This document shows positions 34,472 through 44,020 of a stretch of DNA of 60,403 nt, in pieces. Source of the stretch: an uncultured Bacteroides sp. (GTDB lineage Bacteria; Bacteroidota; Bacteroidia; Bacteroidales; Bacteroidaceae). The position numbers and the translations under genes were made by a program. The notes below the pieces were generated by a model, which saw nothing but the letters and a program-made list of their open reading frames with translations, did no database searches and was not told the origin of the DNA. Where the stretch lies: positions 1-60,403 of the forward strand of contig CABMPP010000023.1 in assembly GCA_902388495.1 (NCBI GenBank), in the 5' to 3' direction. Every line of letters begins with the position of its first letter. The stretch's first letter is position 1.

Positions 34472-35662
34472 ATGGAGGAACGTTGTGTGGAACGATGGCA
34501 TGAGAAAGCCAGGCAACTTGGCATTGTAGTCATCATACCGACATATAATAATGAGAAGACGCTGGCGGATGTGATTGAGAACGTACTCACCTATATAACA
34601 GATGTCATCGTTGTCAATGACGGCTCTACCGACAATACCCCTGCCCTGCTCAGAAACTATCCGAACCTGCATGTCATTACCCATCCTGCAAACAAAGGGA
34701 AGGGTACAGCCCTGAAGAACGGACTGAGTCATGCCAAAGCCGCCGGATACCGGTATGCCATCACCATTGATTCGGACGGGCAACACTTTGCCTCGGACAT
34801 TCCCGCATTTATCGAAGCCATAGAGAAAGAACCGGATGCCCTGCTGGTAGGTGCCCGCAACCTGACATCGGACAATATGCCCGGCAAGAATACCTTTGCC
34901 AACAAATTCTCCAATTTTTGGTTCAAGTTGGAAACCGGCATAAAGTTGCAGGACACCCAATCGGGCTACCGCCTCTATCCGCTCCATAAAATCAATGTAC
35001 AGAAATGGTACTATACCGCCAAGTATGAATTCGAGCTCGAAGCACTCGTTTTCGCCGCATGGGGAGGAACCACCGTCCGCAACATTCCCATACATGTGTA
35101 CTATCCACCCCAGGAAGAACGCATTTCCCATTTCCGTCCTTTCCGGGATTTCACACGAATCAGCATACTGAATACGATATTGGTATTCATAACTTTCCTT
35201 TATATCGTCCCGCGTAACTTCTTCCGTAAGCTGACTTGGAGCAATTGCCGGAAGTTCATCCACAGCTACATCACGCACTCCGATGAATCGAACCGGAAAA
35301 TCACCCTTGCAATTATGCTGGGCATCTTTATGGGGATAATTCCTATATGGGGCTATCAGATGATTGCTACCTTGTTTTTAGCCCATGTCCTGAGGCTCAA
35401 TAAGGTTATAGCTGTTGTAGCTGCCAATATCAGCATTCCGCCTATGATACCGTTTTTACTATACGCCAGCTACCTGACCGGCTGCAAAGTGCTGGACAGA
35501 CCGGTTGAACTTCATCTTACCGACATATCATTTGAAAATGTAAAATCGGTTTTAGAGCAATATTTAATAGGAAGTGTTATCTTTGCAACCGTTTGTTGTG
35601 TGCTGGCAGGTATTATTACCATCAGCCTGCTCACTGCATACCGAAGACCAAAGACAGCATGA
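34472..35662 (+). CDS. Glycosyltransferase family 2 fused to DUF2062
   Basis: A 396-residue protein. The GT2 domain (about residues 14-240) has VVIIPTYNNEKTLADVIENV, VVNDGSTDNT and the metal-binding TIDSDGQHF, with the dolichol-phosphate-sugar-synthase style DTQSGYRLYPL. The C-terminal part (about 265-390) has three hydrophobic segments and matches DUF2062 (LAIMLGIFMGIIPIWGYQ). It probably moves a sugar onto a lipid or onto the pigment head at the inner membrane. The same pair of domains occurs in aryl polyene loci. Confidence 0.87.
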   Translation: MEERCVERWHEKARQLGIVVIIPTYNNEKTLADVIENVLTYITDVIVVNDGSTDNTPALLRNYPNLHVITHPANKGKGTALKNGLSHAKAAGYRYAITIDSDGQHFASDIPAFIEAIEKEPDALLVGARNLTSDNMPGKNTFANKFSNFWFKLETGIKLQDTQSGYRLYPLHKINVQKWYYTAKYEFELEALVFAAWGGTTVRNIPIHVYYPPQEERISHFRPFRDFTRISILNTILVFITFLYIVPRNFFRKLTWSNCRKFIHSYITHSDESNRKITLAIMLGIFMGIIPIWGYQMIATLFLAHVLRLNKVIAVVAANISIPPMIPFLLYASYLTGCKVLDRPVELHLTDISFENVKSVLEQYLIGSVIFATVCCVLAGIITISLLTAYRRPKTA

Positions 35663-38600
35663 CTCAATTCTTTATCAGACTATATGATTATTTCGAAAGA
35701 CACAAAGTCCTTTTCTATCTGTCACTCTGTGTTTGCGTCCTCACTATGGGCTACTTCGCCTGGCAGGTACGGTTCGAGGAAAATGTAACACGCTTCTTTC
35801 CCGATACAAAAGATAACCGAAACATCACCAAGGTTTTCGACAATCTGAAGATAAAGGATAAGATCATTATCCTGATTTCTCCTGCCGATTCTGCCGCGAC
35901 TCCGGAATCTATGATAGAGGCAGGCGACCGGTTGAAGCAGAATATTCTGGAAAAAGCCACTAAAGACTTAATCAAAGATATCTTCTCGGAGGTAGACGAG
36001 AATACAATTACCCGGGCAAGCGATTTCGTATACGATAACCTTCCGCTGTTTCTCACGGAAAAGGATTACCAGCGCTTCGATTCCCTGCTAACGCAGGAAA
36101 GCGTGGAAGCCACCATGCGGAAAAACTATACCAACCTGCTTTCGCCCGCCGGCATAGCACTGCGAAGCTACATACAACGAGACCCGCTGGGGCTTGGAAG
36201 CAATGCACTGAAACATTTGCAGGACTTCCAACTGGAAACCAACTACGAAATAAACAACGGACATGTCTTTTCGAAAGACGGAAACACCCTGTTGATGTTT
36301 GTAACCCCGGTATTCGGCACCGGAAGCACGGGTGAAAATGACAAGCTGATTCAGATCATTGAAGACGAACTGCAAAATATCGGGAAAGAATACCCTGCAA
36401 TCAAGGCATCTTACTTTGGAGGTCCTTCCGTAGGAGTGTATAATGCGCGGCAGATAAAGAAAGACACAATACTCACTTCGGGCATCGCACTGCTGATTAT
36501 CATTGTCTTCATTTCACTTGTTTTCAAGCACAAGAAGTCAATCCCCCTCATCATTACCCCGGTTCTTTTCGGCGGCTTGTTTGCTTTGTGCCTCATTTAC
36601 TTTTTCCAAGGATATATATCGGCTATTGCCGTAGGTGCCGGATCGGCTATTTTGGGTATTGCCCTAAGTTACTCCATACACATGCTGGCACATCAGAACC
36701 ATGTTTCCACCGTCCAGCAGTTAATCAAAGAAATTACTTATCCGCTCACCGTAGGCAGTTTTACAACGATCGGTGCTTTCTTCGGACTTACTTTCACAAC
36801 TTCCGAACTTCTTCGGGATTTCGGATTATTTGCCTCCTTAGCATTGATAGGCACCACCCTGTTTTGCCTCATCTACCTTCCGCACTTCCTGAAAGGACAG
36901 GCCGATGTAAAACAGGGTACCGTGCTGCGTTTCATCGAGAAACTGAATGCCTATCCTTACGAGAAAAACAAATGGCTGGCAGGAGGTATTGTTGTTATCA
37001 CTCTTATCAGTATCTTTACTTCGCAGAAAGTAGGATTCAATGAAGATATGATGAGCCTCAACTACGAGCCCCAGCATCTGAAACAGGCGGAAACCCAGTT
37101 GGAACAGCTCTTCAACGCTCAGGGGAAGACCGTACTCTTTGTCAGTGTAGGCAAAGATATGCCCGAAGCCCTTAAACACTATGCAAGTACCAACCGCCAA
37201 CTATCCGCTTTCAAGGAGAAAGGACTTATCAAAGCGTATGCGTCGGCCGAACAATTCCTCATTTCGCCGGAAGAACAGCAAAAGAGGCTGGAACGCTGGA
37301 ACCGTTATTGGGAAGAACCGGGAAGGTTAGAATCTTTGCGTAAATACATAGAAGGAGCTGCCCACGCCTATCACTTCCGGGAAGGCAGTTTCGACGCATT
37401 CTATCAATGGCTGGAACATCCTTTCCAACTTTACGACTATCAGGACGATACGAATAGCATATCTTCAACCTTACTGAATGAATGGCAGACAAGTGCCGAC
37501 TCCATCACCATGCTCATCACCCAAGTGCGCATCAGTGACGAGCATAAAGAAGAAGTATACCGACAGTTCAAGACTGATACGGATATTGTCGTTTTCGACC
37601 GGAGATACTTTACCAACCAATGGGTTTCTGCCATCAACAATGACTTTTACCTGATACTTTATATTTCATCGTTCCTCATATTCCTGGCATTGCTGATTTC
37701 GTACGGACGCATAGAACTGACACTTATCAGTTTCCTGCCCATGCTCATCAGCTGGACGATAATCTTAGGATTGATGGGAGTTTTGGGCATTGAATTCAAT
37801 ATCATCAATATTATTCTTTCCACATTTATCTTCGGTATAGGAGATGACTTCAGCATCTTCATCATGGACGGGCTTCAAAGTAAATACCGCACCGGGAAAG
37901 CCATTCTCAATTCGCACAAGACGGCTATTTTCTTTTCTGCATTTACCGCCGTTGTAGGCATGGGTACCCTGGTATTTGCCAAACACCCTGCCCTGCAATC
38001 CATCTCATTGATTTCCATAGTCGGGATGGCAGCAGTTGTATTGGTGGCCTATACCATACAGCCTATTATCTTCCAATTCTTCATCGCTAAACCTGCTTCT
38101 AAAGGACTCCCACCATATACTCTGATAGGCTTGCTCCGCACCATTATTCTTTTTATGCTTTTCCTTATCGGGTGTGTCCTCCTGAGAATACTCATATTCT
38201 TATTATACCTTGTTCCGGTGCGACGCACCCGCAAACAGCAATTCATCTGCCGAATTATCAGCATTACCTGCAAAGGGATACTTACTGTGGCAACATTCGT
38301 GCGCAAGGAACATATCAACCTCTCCGGCGAAAGATTCAGAAAACCGGCCATCATCATAGCCAATCACCAGTCTTTTATTGATATTCTGGAGTTGTTGTCT
38401 TTTTCTCCGAAAATCATCATGATGACGAACCATTGGGTATGGAATTCTCCAGTATTCGGAGGAATCATCCGCTACGCAGGGTTCTTCCATATAGACGAGG
38501 GATATGAACTCTGCGTGGAGCGGATGAGGGAAAAAGTGAAAGAGGGATATTCCATTGCCATCTTCCCCGAAGGTACCCGTACCTACGACGGTAAGATGAA

Positions 38601-39522
38601 GCGGTTCCATAAAGGAGCTTTCTATCTGGCAGAAGCCCTCCAACTGGACATTATCCCCATCCTTCTGTATGGAAACGGGGAAATCATAGCCAAAGCCCAG
38701 CCCTTCTACGTTCGCAAAGGTATCATCTTCTCCAAGATACTGCCCCGTATTCCTTATAATGACCGCTCGTTCGGAACTACTTACCAGGAACGGACCAAGC
38801 GCATATCGGCCTATATGAAAGAGGAATATGCCCATATCTGCCGGGAAAAGAATACGCCCGACAATCCGACATTCCGCGAAGCTTTGATACTGAACTATAT
38901 CTATAAAGGGCCTGTTATCGAATGGTACATCCGTATTAAGGTGAAGATGGAGCATAACTACCAATTATTCAACCAACTGATTCCGATGAAAGGACAGATT
39001 ACGGACATTGGTTGCGGACTGGGACCTTTGTGCTACATGCTGTCCATGATTTCAAAGGAAAGACAAATTGTAGGAATAGACTACGATGAAGATAAAATAG
39101 CCATTGCACAACACGGATGGCTGCGTGGGGAAAACCTTCGCTTTGAATGTGCGGACGCATTGGCGTATGAACTTCCGGCAAGCGATGTATTTATTCTGAA
39201 CGATATGTTGCATTATATGAGCTATCAACGCCAGCATGACTTACTGGTGAAATGCGCTTCCCTGCTACATCCCGGAGGAATGATTATTGTACGCGACGGA
39301 AATGCAGCCGACACCCACAAACATCGCCTGACCCGTTTCACTGAATTGCTTTCGACCCGTGTCATTGGCTTCAACCGTACTACAGAGGAACTGAGCTTTA
39401 CCTCCGAAACACAAATCCGGGCCATAGCCCGGGAATGCAATATGGAGGTAAGAAGCATCCGGAACGATAGATATACATCCAATACCATCTATATACTCAA
39501 AAAGAAAGGTTGCCATGAGTAA
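35659..39522 (+). CDS. MMPL/RND exporter fused to PlsC acyltransferase and a methyltransferase
   Basis: 1287 residues in three blocks. Residues 1 to about 850 are an MMPL-type exporter with two sets of membrane helices and large periplasmic loops (TM1 near VLFYLSLCVCVLTMGYF; AVGAGSAILGIALSYSIHML and FIFGIGDDFSIFIMDGL are the core helices). Residues of about 880-1070 are a PlsC-type acyltransferase with NHQSFID and FPEGTRTYDGKMKRFHKGA. Residues of about 1095-1287 are a SAM methyltransferase (ITDIGCGLGPLCYML). The frame has no break. The start overlaps the glycosyltransferase stop as ATGA. Coupling of export, acyl transfer and methylation in one chain is the inference. Confidence 0.88.
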   Translation: MTQFFIRLYDYFERHKVLFYLSLCVCVLTMGYFAWQVRFEENVTRFFPDTKDNRNITKVFDNLKIKDKIIILISPADSAATPESMIEAGDRLKQNILEKATKDLIKDIFSEVDENTITRASDFVYDNLPLFLTEKDYQRFDSLLTQESVEATMRKNYTNLLSPAGIALRSYIQRDPLGLGSNALKHLQDFQLETNYEINNGHVFSKDGNTLLMFVTPVFGTGSTGENDKLIQIIEDELQNIGKEYPAIKASYFGGPSVGVYNARQIKKDTILTSGIALLIIIVFISLVFKHKKSIPLIITPVLFGGLFALCLIYFFQGYISAIAVGAGSAILGIALSYSIHMLAHQNHVSTVQQLIKEITYPLTVGSFTTIGAFFGLTFTTSELLRDFGLFASLALIGTTLFCLIYLPHFLKGQADVKQGTVLRFIEKLNAYPYEKNKWLAGGIVVITLISIFTSQKVGFNEDMMSLNYEPQHLKQAETQLEQLFNAQGKTVLFVSVGKDMPEALKHYASTNRQLSAFKEKGLIKAYASAEQFLISPEEQQKRLERWNRYWEEPGRLESLRKYIEGAAHAYHFREGSFDAFYQWLEHPFQLYDYQDDTNSISSTLLNEWQTSADSITMLITQVRISDEHKEEVYRQFKTDTDIVVFDRRYFTNQWVSAINNDFYLILYISSFLIFLALLISYGRIELTLISFLPMLISWTIILGLMGVLGIEFNIINIILSTFIFGIGDDFSIFIMDGLQSKYRTGKAILNSHKTAIFFSAFTAVVGMGTLVFAKHPALQSISLISIVGMAAVVLVAYTIQPIIFQFFIAKPASKGLPPYTLIGLLRTIILFMLFLIGCVLLRILIFLLYLVPVRRTRKQQFICRIISITCKGILTVATFVRKEHINLSGERFRKPAIIIANHQSFIDILELLSFSPKIIMMTNHWVWNSPVFGGIIRYAGFFHIDEGYELCVERMREKVKEGYSIAIFPEGTRTYDGKMKRFHKGAFYLAEALQLDIIPILLYGNGEIIAKAQPFYVRKGIIFSKILPRIPYNDRSFGTTYQERTKRISAYMKEEYAHICREKNTPDNPTFREALILNYIYKGPVIEWYIRIKVKMEHNYQLFNQLIPMKGQITDIGCGLGPLCYMLSMISKERQIVGIDYDEDKIAIAQHGWLRGENLRFECADALAYELPASDVFILNDMLHYMSYQRQHDLLVKCASLLHPGGMIIVRDGNAADTHKHRLTRFTELLSTRVIGFNRTTEELSFTSETQIRAIARECNMEVRSIRNDRYTSNTIYILKKKGCHE

Positions 39523-41005
39523 GTACGACGTCATTATCATCGGAAGCGGCCTGGGTGGGCTTGAATGCGGAACCATTCTCAGCAAAGAAGGATACAATGT
39601 ATGTGTACTCGAAAAGAACGAACTGTTCGGTGGATGCTTCCAGACCTATCAGCGCAAAGGCCGTTTGCTCGATACCGGCATCCATTACATAGGTAGTATG
39701 AATGAAGGACAGGTCATGCACCAGTTTTTCCGGTATTTGGGAATCATAGACAAGCTGAAACTCCGCAAACTGGACGAAAATGCTTTCGACCGGATTTACC
39801 ATAAAGGCCGCATATACGACTATGCCATGGGCTATGAGCGCTTTACCAACACCCTTAGCGAAGCATTTCCACACGAAACAGAAAACCTGCACCAATATGC
39901 AGAGATACTGAAAGAGGTAGGCAACCTGATTAGTGTGGATAACTTGAAAAAGGGCATCATCTCCAACGAAGGAATGAAGTTTTTCAATACCTCGGCGGCA
40001 GAAATGATAGCTCAGATTACTCCTGATCCTGATTTGCAGTCGGCATTAGCCGGCTCGGCACTTCTATATGGCGGGCTGAGGAATCATTCCAACTTTTACG
40101 AGCATGCCATGATCAACAACTCCTACATACAAGGTGCCTACCGTTTTATCGATGGAAGTATGCAAGTAGCTACCGAAATGATTAATACCATTCGTGCTAA
40201 TGGTGGCACCGTACTGAATAACAGCGAAGTAACCCGAATTATCGTTGATAACGGCCGGGTACAAGGAGTAGAGGTAAACGGTACGGAGCAGATAGAAGGC
40301 GATTACGTTATCTCTAACGTACATCCCCAACGGACTTTAGCACTATTGGACAAAAACCGCTGCATCAAGAATGCCTATATCTCTCGCATCAATTCGTTGG
40401 AGAACACTTATGGCATCTTCACTCTCTACTTGGTCATGAAACCGGACAGTTATCCGTATATAAACCGGAATCTCTACCTTCATGGAGACAGTGACGTATG
40501 GTATGATAAAAAAGCCTATATGGGGCAGACAACCAACTGCATGATTTCCACGCAAGCCTCTTCGCGTAGCAGTAACTATGCAAACGTTATTTCCATCCTG
40601 ACTCCTATGTATATAGATGAACTTTCGGCTTGGCTGAACACACGTCCCGAACAAAGGGGGGAAGAATACCGGATGTTCAAAAAGCAGAAAGCATCCCAAC
40701 TATTGGAGTTTATCAAAAAGCACGGGATTGACTTCGGCGATAACATTGAAGCAATGTACACCACTACCCCGCTTAGTTATAGAGACTTTACGGGTACTCA
40801 CAACGGTTCTGCTTACGGGATTATCAAAGACTATAAACGTCCGCAGATAGGTTTTATCTCTACGCGGACTAAACTGAATAATCTGTTTCTTACCGGACAG
40901 AATATGAATGTACACGGTGCTTTAGGGGTGACCCTGACATCCATAATCACTTGCAGTGAATTTCTGGGGCGCGAATATTTAGCTAAAAAAATAGGCAATG
41001 CATAA
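39515..41005 (+). CDS. FAD/NAD(P)-dependent oxidoreductase, phytoene desaturase (CrtI)-like
   Basis: A 496-residue flavoprotein. The dinucleotide-binding N-terminus is YDVIIIGSGLGGLECGTIL, followed by VCVLEKNELFGGCFQTY. The C-terminus NNLFLTGQNMNVHGALGVTLT is the FAD-binding end of the CrtI family. It could desaturate or isomerise the polyene, or act on a resorcinol-like head; the substrate is not evident from sequence. Similar genes are found in Bacteroidetes pigment loci. It overlaps both neighbours by 8 bp. Confidence 0.85.
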   Translation: MSKYDVIIIGSGLGGLECGTILSKEGYNVCVLEKNELFGGCFQTYQRKGRLLDTGIHYIGSMNEGQVMHQFFRYLGIIDKLKLRKLDENAFDRIYHKGRIYDYAMGYERFTNTLSEAFPHETENLHQYAEILKEVGNLISVDNLKKGIISNEGMKFFNTSAAEMIAQITPDPDLQSALAGSALLYGGLRNHSNFYEHAMINNSYIQGAYRFIDGSMQVATEMINTIRANGGTVLNNSEVTRIIVDNGRVQGVEVNGTEQIEGDYVISNVHPQRTLALLDKNRCIKNAYISRINSLENTYGIFTLYLVMKPDSYPYINRNLYLHGDSDVWYDKKAYMGQTTNCMISTQASSRSSNYANVISILTPMYIDELSAWLNTRPEQRGEEYRMFKKQKASQLLEFIKKHGIDFGDNIEAMYTTTPLSYRDFTGTHNGSAYGIIKDYKRPQIGFISTRTKLNNLFLTGQNMNVHGALGVTLTSIITCSEFLGREYLAKKIGNA

Positions 41006-42665
41006 AACGATAAAGAAAGCAATCAAGTATACGGCGTATGGCATAGGGGTGCTGCTCGCAGCCATTGTCCTGTTCGTAACCATACTCTATTTCTCGGCTG
41101 ATATGCTGACTCCCGATTACACTCCACAACCTGCCGGGGAAGTAGTGCGGACAGACAGTCTGCGACAGTACGAAGGTAACTACCTGCGCCACAGCAATAG
41201 CGGTTTATGGGAGTTGAAAGTAAGCGGCAATGCATTTCAGCGCGGCGAAGCTATAGGCAGACTCTCTTCCGACTTGCTGTACTATCAGGAAAAGGTTTTC
41301 GTTGACCAGATACGTGAGATTGTCCCTTCGGACAGTTATCTCAAGTTTCTGCGTTTCTTCATCGTACTTTTCAACCGCAATCTAGGAAAGAATGTCACGG
41401 AAGAATTCAGAGACGAGATTTATGGCATCTCCCTCTCCTGTACCCATGAATACGATTTTATAGGTACTCCGTACGAGCGCCAGTTGAACTACCATTCGGC
41501 ACACGATCTGGGACACGCCATGCAGGATTATATGCTGGTAGGCTGCAGTTCCTTCGCTACCTGGGGGGCGGGCAGTGCCGATTCTTCACTCATCATCGGA
41601 CGCAACTTCGACTTCTATATGGGCGATAAGTTTGCACACAACAAGTTAGTGTCATTTTACCAGCCGGAACAAGGTTATAAATTTGCCTCTGTGGGCTGGC
41701 CGGGTATGATTGGTGTACTCTCGGGCATGAACGAGACCGGACTGACAGTCACTATCAATGCGGCAAAGTCAACCATGCCGACAGCATCCGCCACACCTAT
41801 TTCTATCCTGACCAGAGAAATACTGCAATATGCATCGACCATCGACGAAGCTTATGCCATTGCCCTGAAACGGAAAACATTTGTTTCCGAATCTATCCTG
41901 ATAGGTTCTGCACGAGACAGCAAAGCCGCCATCATTGAAAAGTCACCGGAAAAGACAGCACTCTTCACGGGTAGCGGCAACCGGATTATCTGCACGAATC
42001 ATTATCAATCGGATGCCTTCAAGGATGATGAACGCAACATGGAGAACATTGCCACTTCCGACAGCCCTTACCGCTTTGCCCGATTGCAAGAGTTGCTCGA
42101 AAAGAACAACCCCATCAACCCTCTGAAAGCCGCCTCCATACTCCGCAATCAAAAAGGGCTGAATAATGCCGACTTAGGTATGGGGAATGAAATGGCAATC
42201 AATCAACTCATTGCCCACCACTCGGTCATCTTCCAGCCGGAGAAGCGTCTGATGTATGTCTCGACTTCTCCCTGGCAATGCGGAAAATATATGGCATACG
42301 ACCTCAACAAGATATTCAGCGATACTGTAGATTTTCAGCATGAAATTGCCACCCGGGAATTGACCATTCCCGAAGATTCCTTCATCAGGCAGAAAGACTT
42401 CAAGCAATTCATACAGTACAAGCAACTCGGCAAACTGATCCGGGAGAAAACGAAGCATAAAGAGGTCATCGAATCAGATACCCTCGCTCTTTATGAGGCC
42501 TCCAACCCTTCTTTCTACTACGTCTACGAAGTGCTGGGAGATTACTATGCCGCCACAGGGCAAACGGCAACCGCCACTGCATACTGGCAGAAAGCATTGA
42601 CAATGCCCATCCCCAAGCAAGCCGAGAAGACACGTATTCAACAGAAAATCAATAAAAAACAATAA
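40998..42665 (+). CDS. C45-family Ntn-hydrolase / acyl-CoA:6-APA acyltransferase-like
   Basis: A 555-residue protein with one N-terminal membrane helix (GIGVLLAAIVLFVTILYF) and a C45 Ntn-hydrolase domain. The nucleophile is probably the Cys in LVGCSSFATWG (near residue 181), followed by LIIGRNFDFYMGD, typical of the acyl-transferase branch. The C-terminal 90 residues look like TPR helices. It may form or cleave an amide or ester on the product in the periplasm. If autocleavage happens at that Cys, the N-terminal anchor would be released. Confidence 0.82.
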   Translation: MHKTIKKAIKYTAYGIGVLLAAIVLFVTILYFSADMLTPDYTPQPAGEVVRTDSLRQYEGNYLRHSNSGLWELKVSGNAFQRGEAIGRLSSDLLYYQEKVFVDQIREIVPSDSYLKFLRFFIVLFNRNLGKNVTEEFRDEIYGISLSCTHEYDFIGTPYERQLNYHSAHDLGHAMQDYMLVGCSSFATWGAGSADSSLIIGRNFDFYMGDKFAHNKLVSFYQPEQGYKFASVGWPGMIGVLSGMNETGLTVTINAAKSTMPTASATPISILTREILQYASTIDEAYAIALKRKTFVSESILIGSARDSKAAIIEKSPEKTALFTGSGNRIICTNHYQSDAFKDDERNMENIATSDSPYRFARLQELLEKNNPINPLKAASILRNQKGLNNADLGMGNEMAINQLIAHHSVIFQPEKRLMYVSTSPWQCGKYMAYDLNKIFSDTVDFQHEIATRELTIPEDSFIRQKDFKQFIQYKQLGKLIREKTKHKEVIESDTLALYEASNPSFYYVYEVLGDYYAATGQTATATAYWQKALTMPIPKQAEKTRIQQKINKKQ

Positions 42666-42667
42666 TC

Positions 42668-43963
42668 ATGGAAAAGAATCCGGATATACAATTCCGTTCT
42701 CAGGAAGAAATCAAGTCATACCAGGAAACCAGACTTGCCGAGACTCTGGCCTACTTGCAGGCACACTCTCAATTCTATCAGCAAATGTTCAAAGAACATT
42801 CCATAGACATCACTCGCATTAAGAAGATAGAAGACCTGCAACAAATTCCGGTTACCACCAAAACAGACCTGCAACTCCATAATAATGACTTCATTTGCGT
42901 AGACAAAGATGAAATCATTGATTACGTAACCACTTCCGGTACCCTGGGCGACCCGGTAACCTTCGTGCTGACTTCCGAAGACCTCGACCGCCTGGCCTAT
43001 AACGAATACTTATCTTTCAACACGGCCGGATGCAGCCGTCATGACATATTGCAACTGATGACTACCATCGACCGACGCTTCATGGCAGGTCTTGCCTACT
43101 ATCTGGGAGCCAGGGAACTCGGCATGGGAGTAGCCCGCGTGGGCAACGGAATACCGGAATTGCAATGGGACACTATCCACCGCATTCATCCCACCTGCGG
43201 CATGGTAGTTCCTTCGTTCCTTATCAAACTGATAGAATTTGCCGAGAAGAACCACATCGAGCATAACAACTGTTCGATGAAGAAATGCGTCTGCATCGGC
43301 GAAGCCTTGCGCAATCCGGATTTCACACTAAACACACTTGGGCAGCGCATCAGCGAGAAGTGGCCTTCACTCCAGCTCTACTCCACCTATGCCTCTACCG
43401 AAATGCAGTCTTCCTTCACCGAATGTTCCGAATTCCACGGCGGACACCTGCAACCCGAACTTATCATCGTAGAGTTTCTGGACGACAAGAATCTGCCGGT
43501 GAAAGAAGGTGAACCGGGTGAAGTAACGATCACCACCTTAGGTGTAAAAGGCATGCCTTTGCTCCGCTTCAAAACCGGAGACATTTGCTATCATTACACA
43601 GAACCTTGTGCCTGCGGCAGAAACACCATCCGGTTAAGTTCGGTCCTGGGACGAAAAGGGCAAATGATAAAATACAAGGGAACAACCCTCTACCCGCCTG
43701 CTTTATTCGACATTTTGGACGATATGCCGAAAGTTAAGAACTATGTTGTTGAAGTATATACCAATAAATTGGGCACGGACGAAATACTGATCCGCATCGG
43801 CAGCGATGAAAACAGCGAGAGCTTTGCCAAAGAGATTAAAGATATGTTCCGCTCTAAAATACGGGTGGCCCCTACTATCCGGTTCGAACCGGCAGAGTAT
43901 ATCGCACAGATACAAATGCCGCCTATGAGCAGAAAAAGCATTAAATTTTTTGATTTACGGTAA
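42668..43963 (+). CDS. PaaK-like AMP-dependent aryl-CoA/ACP ligase
   Basis: A 431-residue adenylate-forming enzyme of the phenylacetate-CoA ligase type. The ATP-binding loop VTTSGTLGDPVTF is near residue 85; YSTYASTEMQSSF, RFKTGDICYHY and SVLGRKGQMIKYKGTTLYP are the family core and C-terminal swing-domain motifs. It probably activates the hydroxycinnamate made by the ammonia-lyase and loads it on CoA or an ACP, closing the logic of the cluster. It is the last gene before a new promoter. Confidence 0.87.
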   Translation: MEKNPDIQFRSQEEIKSYQETRLAETLAYLQAHSQFYQQMFKEHSIDITRIKKIEDLQQIPVTTKTDLQLHNNDFICVDKDEIIDYVTTSGTLGDPVTFVLTSEDLDRLAYNEYLSFNTAGCSRHDILQLMTTIDRRFMAGLAYYLGARELGMGVARVGNGIPELQWDTIHRIHPTCGMVVPSFLIKLIEFAEKNHIEHNNCSMKKCVCIGEALRNPDFTLNTLGQRISEKWPSLQLYSTYASTEMQSSFTECSEFHGGHLQPELIIVEFLDDKNLPVKEGEPGEVTITTLGVKGMPLLRFKTGDICYHYTEPCACGRNTIRLSSVLGRKGQMIKYKGTTLYPPALFDILDDMPKVKNYVVEVYTNKLGTDEILIRIGSDENSESFAKEIKDMFRSKIRVAPTIRFEPAEYIAQIQMPPMSRKSIKFFDLR

Positions 43964-43979
43964 CTAATGTCTAATTTTG
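43949..43979 (+). promoter_or_regulatory. Promoter after the polyketide operon
   Basis: TTTG at 43949-43952 and the -7 box TAATTTTG at 43972-43979 have a 19-bp gap. Transcription from about 43984 would give the next gene a leader of about 37 nt. It marks the boundary between the 21-gene run and the two genes behind it. No hairpin terminator separates them. Confidence 0.7.
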
Positions 43980-44020
43980 ACAAATAATAAACTGAGTACG
44001 GACTTAAAACTATTAATTGT

